From Methylocystis sp. MJC1 (GTDB lineage: Bacteria; Pseudomonadota; Alphaproteobacteria; Rhizobiales; Beijerinckiaceae), in assembly GCF_026427715.1 (NCBI RefSeq), contig NZ_CP107558.1:2207001-2271000 (forward strand): a DNA stretch of 64,000 nucleotides, written 5' to 3'. Position 1 is the first letter of the stretch. The number at the start of each line of letters is the position of its first letter. Below the pieces are notes generated by a model that saw only the letters and a list, made by a program, of their open reading frames with translations, did not search any database and was not told where the DNA came from. This document shows positions 63,571 through 64,000 of the stretch, in pieces. The position numbers and the translations under genes are program-made.

Positions 63571-64000
63571 TCACGCCGCTTCCCGCAAAACGCCCGCATT
63601 CAGCAGCGGCTCGATGAGATGCGCCGCTATGTGTCGGACCACCGGCGCGACAACGCCGTCGCCCGTCAGATGATAAGCCTCGTTATACTTCTGCGGCAGC
63701 ACATAATCATCCGGCAGACCCATCAGCCGCGCCGTCTCTCGCGCCGACATCAGCCGCGAGCGCACCAAGCCCTTCTCGACCACCAGCACGAATTGGCGGC
63801 TCGAGCCGCCGGCCGGCGTGCGCAGACAGCCGGCGACGTCATCGAAACGCGCTTCGGCCCGCTGGATTTTGGCGCCGTTCTCGTAGCGCGTGCGGCGGTA
63901 GAGCGTGCCGACGATTTTGCGGCCGGCAAGTCTCACCTCCTCCACTTTCGCAAGATTGGCCTTGCTCATCATGCCGATCAGACGCCGCGTCTCTTCCGGC
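63571..64000 (-). CDS. DNA cytosine-5 methyltransferase, C-terminal part (partial)
   Basis: The last 142 codons of a gene that continues past the window end; the reading frame is open through base 64000 (EETRRLIGMMSKANLAKV...). The C-terminal motif IX/X region of C5-methylases is visible: SARETARLMGLPDDYVLPQKYNEAYHLTGDGVVAPVVRHIAAHLIEPLL, with GDGVVAPV as the motif X loop. It probably methylates the cytosine whose deamination Vsr repairs. Recognition specificity cannot be read from this part. Confidence 0.9.
   Translation of the reverse strand, partial: PEETRRLIGMMSKANLAKVEEVRLAGRKIVGTLYRRTRYENGAKIQRAEARFDDVAGCLRTPAGGSSRQFVLVVEKGLVRSRLMSARETARLMGLPDDYVLPQKYNEAYHLTGDGVVAPVVRHIAAHLIEPLLNAGVLREAA

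Overview
The window is chromosomal DNA of a GC-rich alphaproteobacterium, probably of the Hyphomicrobiales. The evidence is the codon use, the Rhizobiales-style intergenic palindromes, rplS near leuC, and the form of the nitrogen-fixation genes: NifA with the redox-sensing Cys linker, nifHDK with a separate nifENX operon, and fixABCX. The gene set resembles that of nitrogen-fixing type II methanotrophs (Methylocystis/Methylosinus) and Beijerinckiaceae. No methane-oxidation gene lies in the window, so the genus is only inferred.

Layout. 0-1.3 kb: the end of a type II secretion operon (L-, M- and N/C-like genes). 1.5-9.3 kb: signalling genes, namely a hybrid histidine kinase, a TadG-like protein and a receiver-pseudokinase in one minus-strand operon, then an EAL phosphodiesterase, a small metalloprotease and a GGDEF protein. 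9.3-15.2 kb: housekeeping genes (leuC, an Rsm22-like methyltransferase, a VOC protein, rplS, a phasin, dodecin) and a repeat-filled gene-free kilobase. 15.3-45.6 kb: an almost unbroken nitrogen-fixation island. 45.8-47.7 kb: two unknown genes beside repeats. 47.8-64 kb: a YcjX-like ATPase, gltA, gltX, an unusual L,D-transpeptidase, an esterase, a large MscS channel, an elongation factor P (EF-P) modification set (epmB, epmA, efp), and a vsr/cytosine methylase pair cut by the window end.

How the nif island works. NifA (minus strand, 15.3-17.1 kb) is the sigma-54 activator. Three strong sigma-54 promoters, each with an upstream TGT-N10-ACA activator site, precede nifB, nifH and the iscA-nifU operon. 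Weaker minus-strand sigma-54-like sites precede nifA itself and a receiver/truncated-haemoglobin operon that diverges from nifH. The nifB operon carries cofactor and maturation genes: nifB, a ferredoxin, an A-type carrier, TPR and LRV proteins, two NifZ-family genes and nifT. It also carries poorly known genes: a DegT-family protein without its catalytic lysine, a SIR2-like protein, a plant-type ferredoxin and a thioredoxin-like [2Fe-2S] ferredoxin. nifHDK encode nitrogenase. nifEN-nifX-DUF269-Rop-like-fdxB-nifQ build and deliver FeMo-co. iscA-nifUSV-cysE-nifW supply Fe-S clusters, homocitrate, cysteine precursor and MoFe maturation. fixABCX supplies low-potential electrons. Two tandem ferredoxins of the Azotobacter FeSII (Shethna II) type close the island and suggest oxygen protection of nitrogenase in an aerobe.

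At least six families of intergenic palindromic repeats punctuate the window, and several run into gene ends. No tRNA, rRNA, CRISPR array, intact insertion sequence or prophage was seen.
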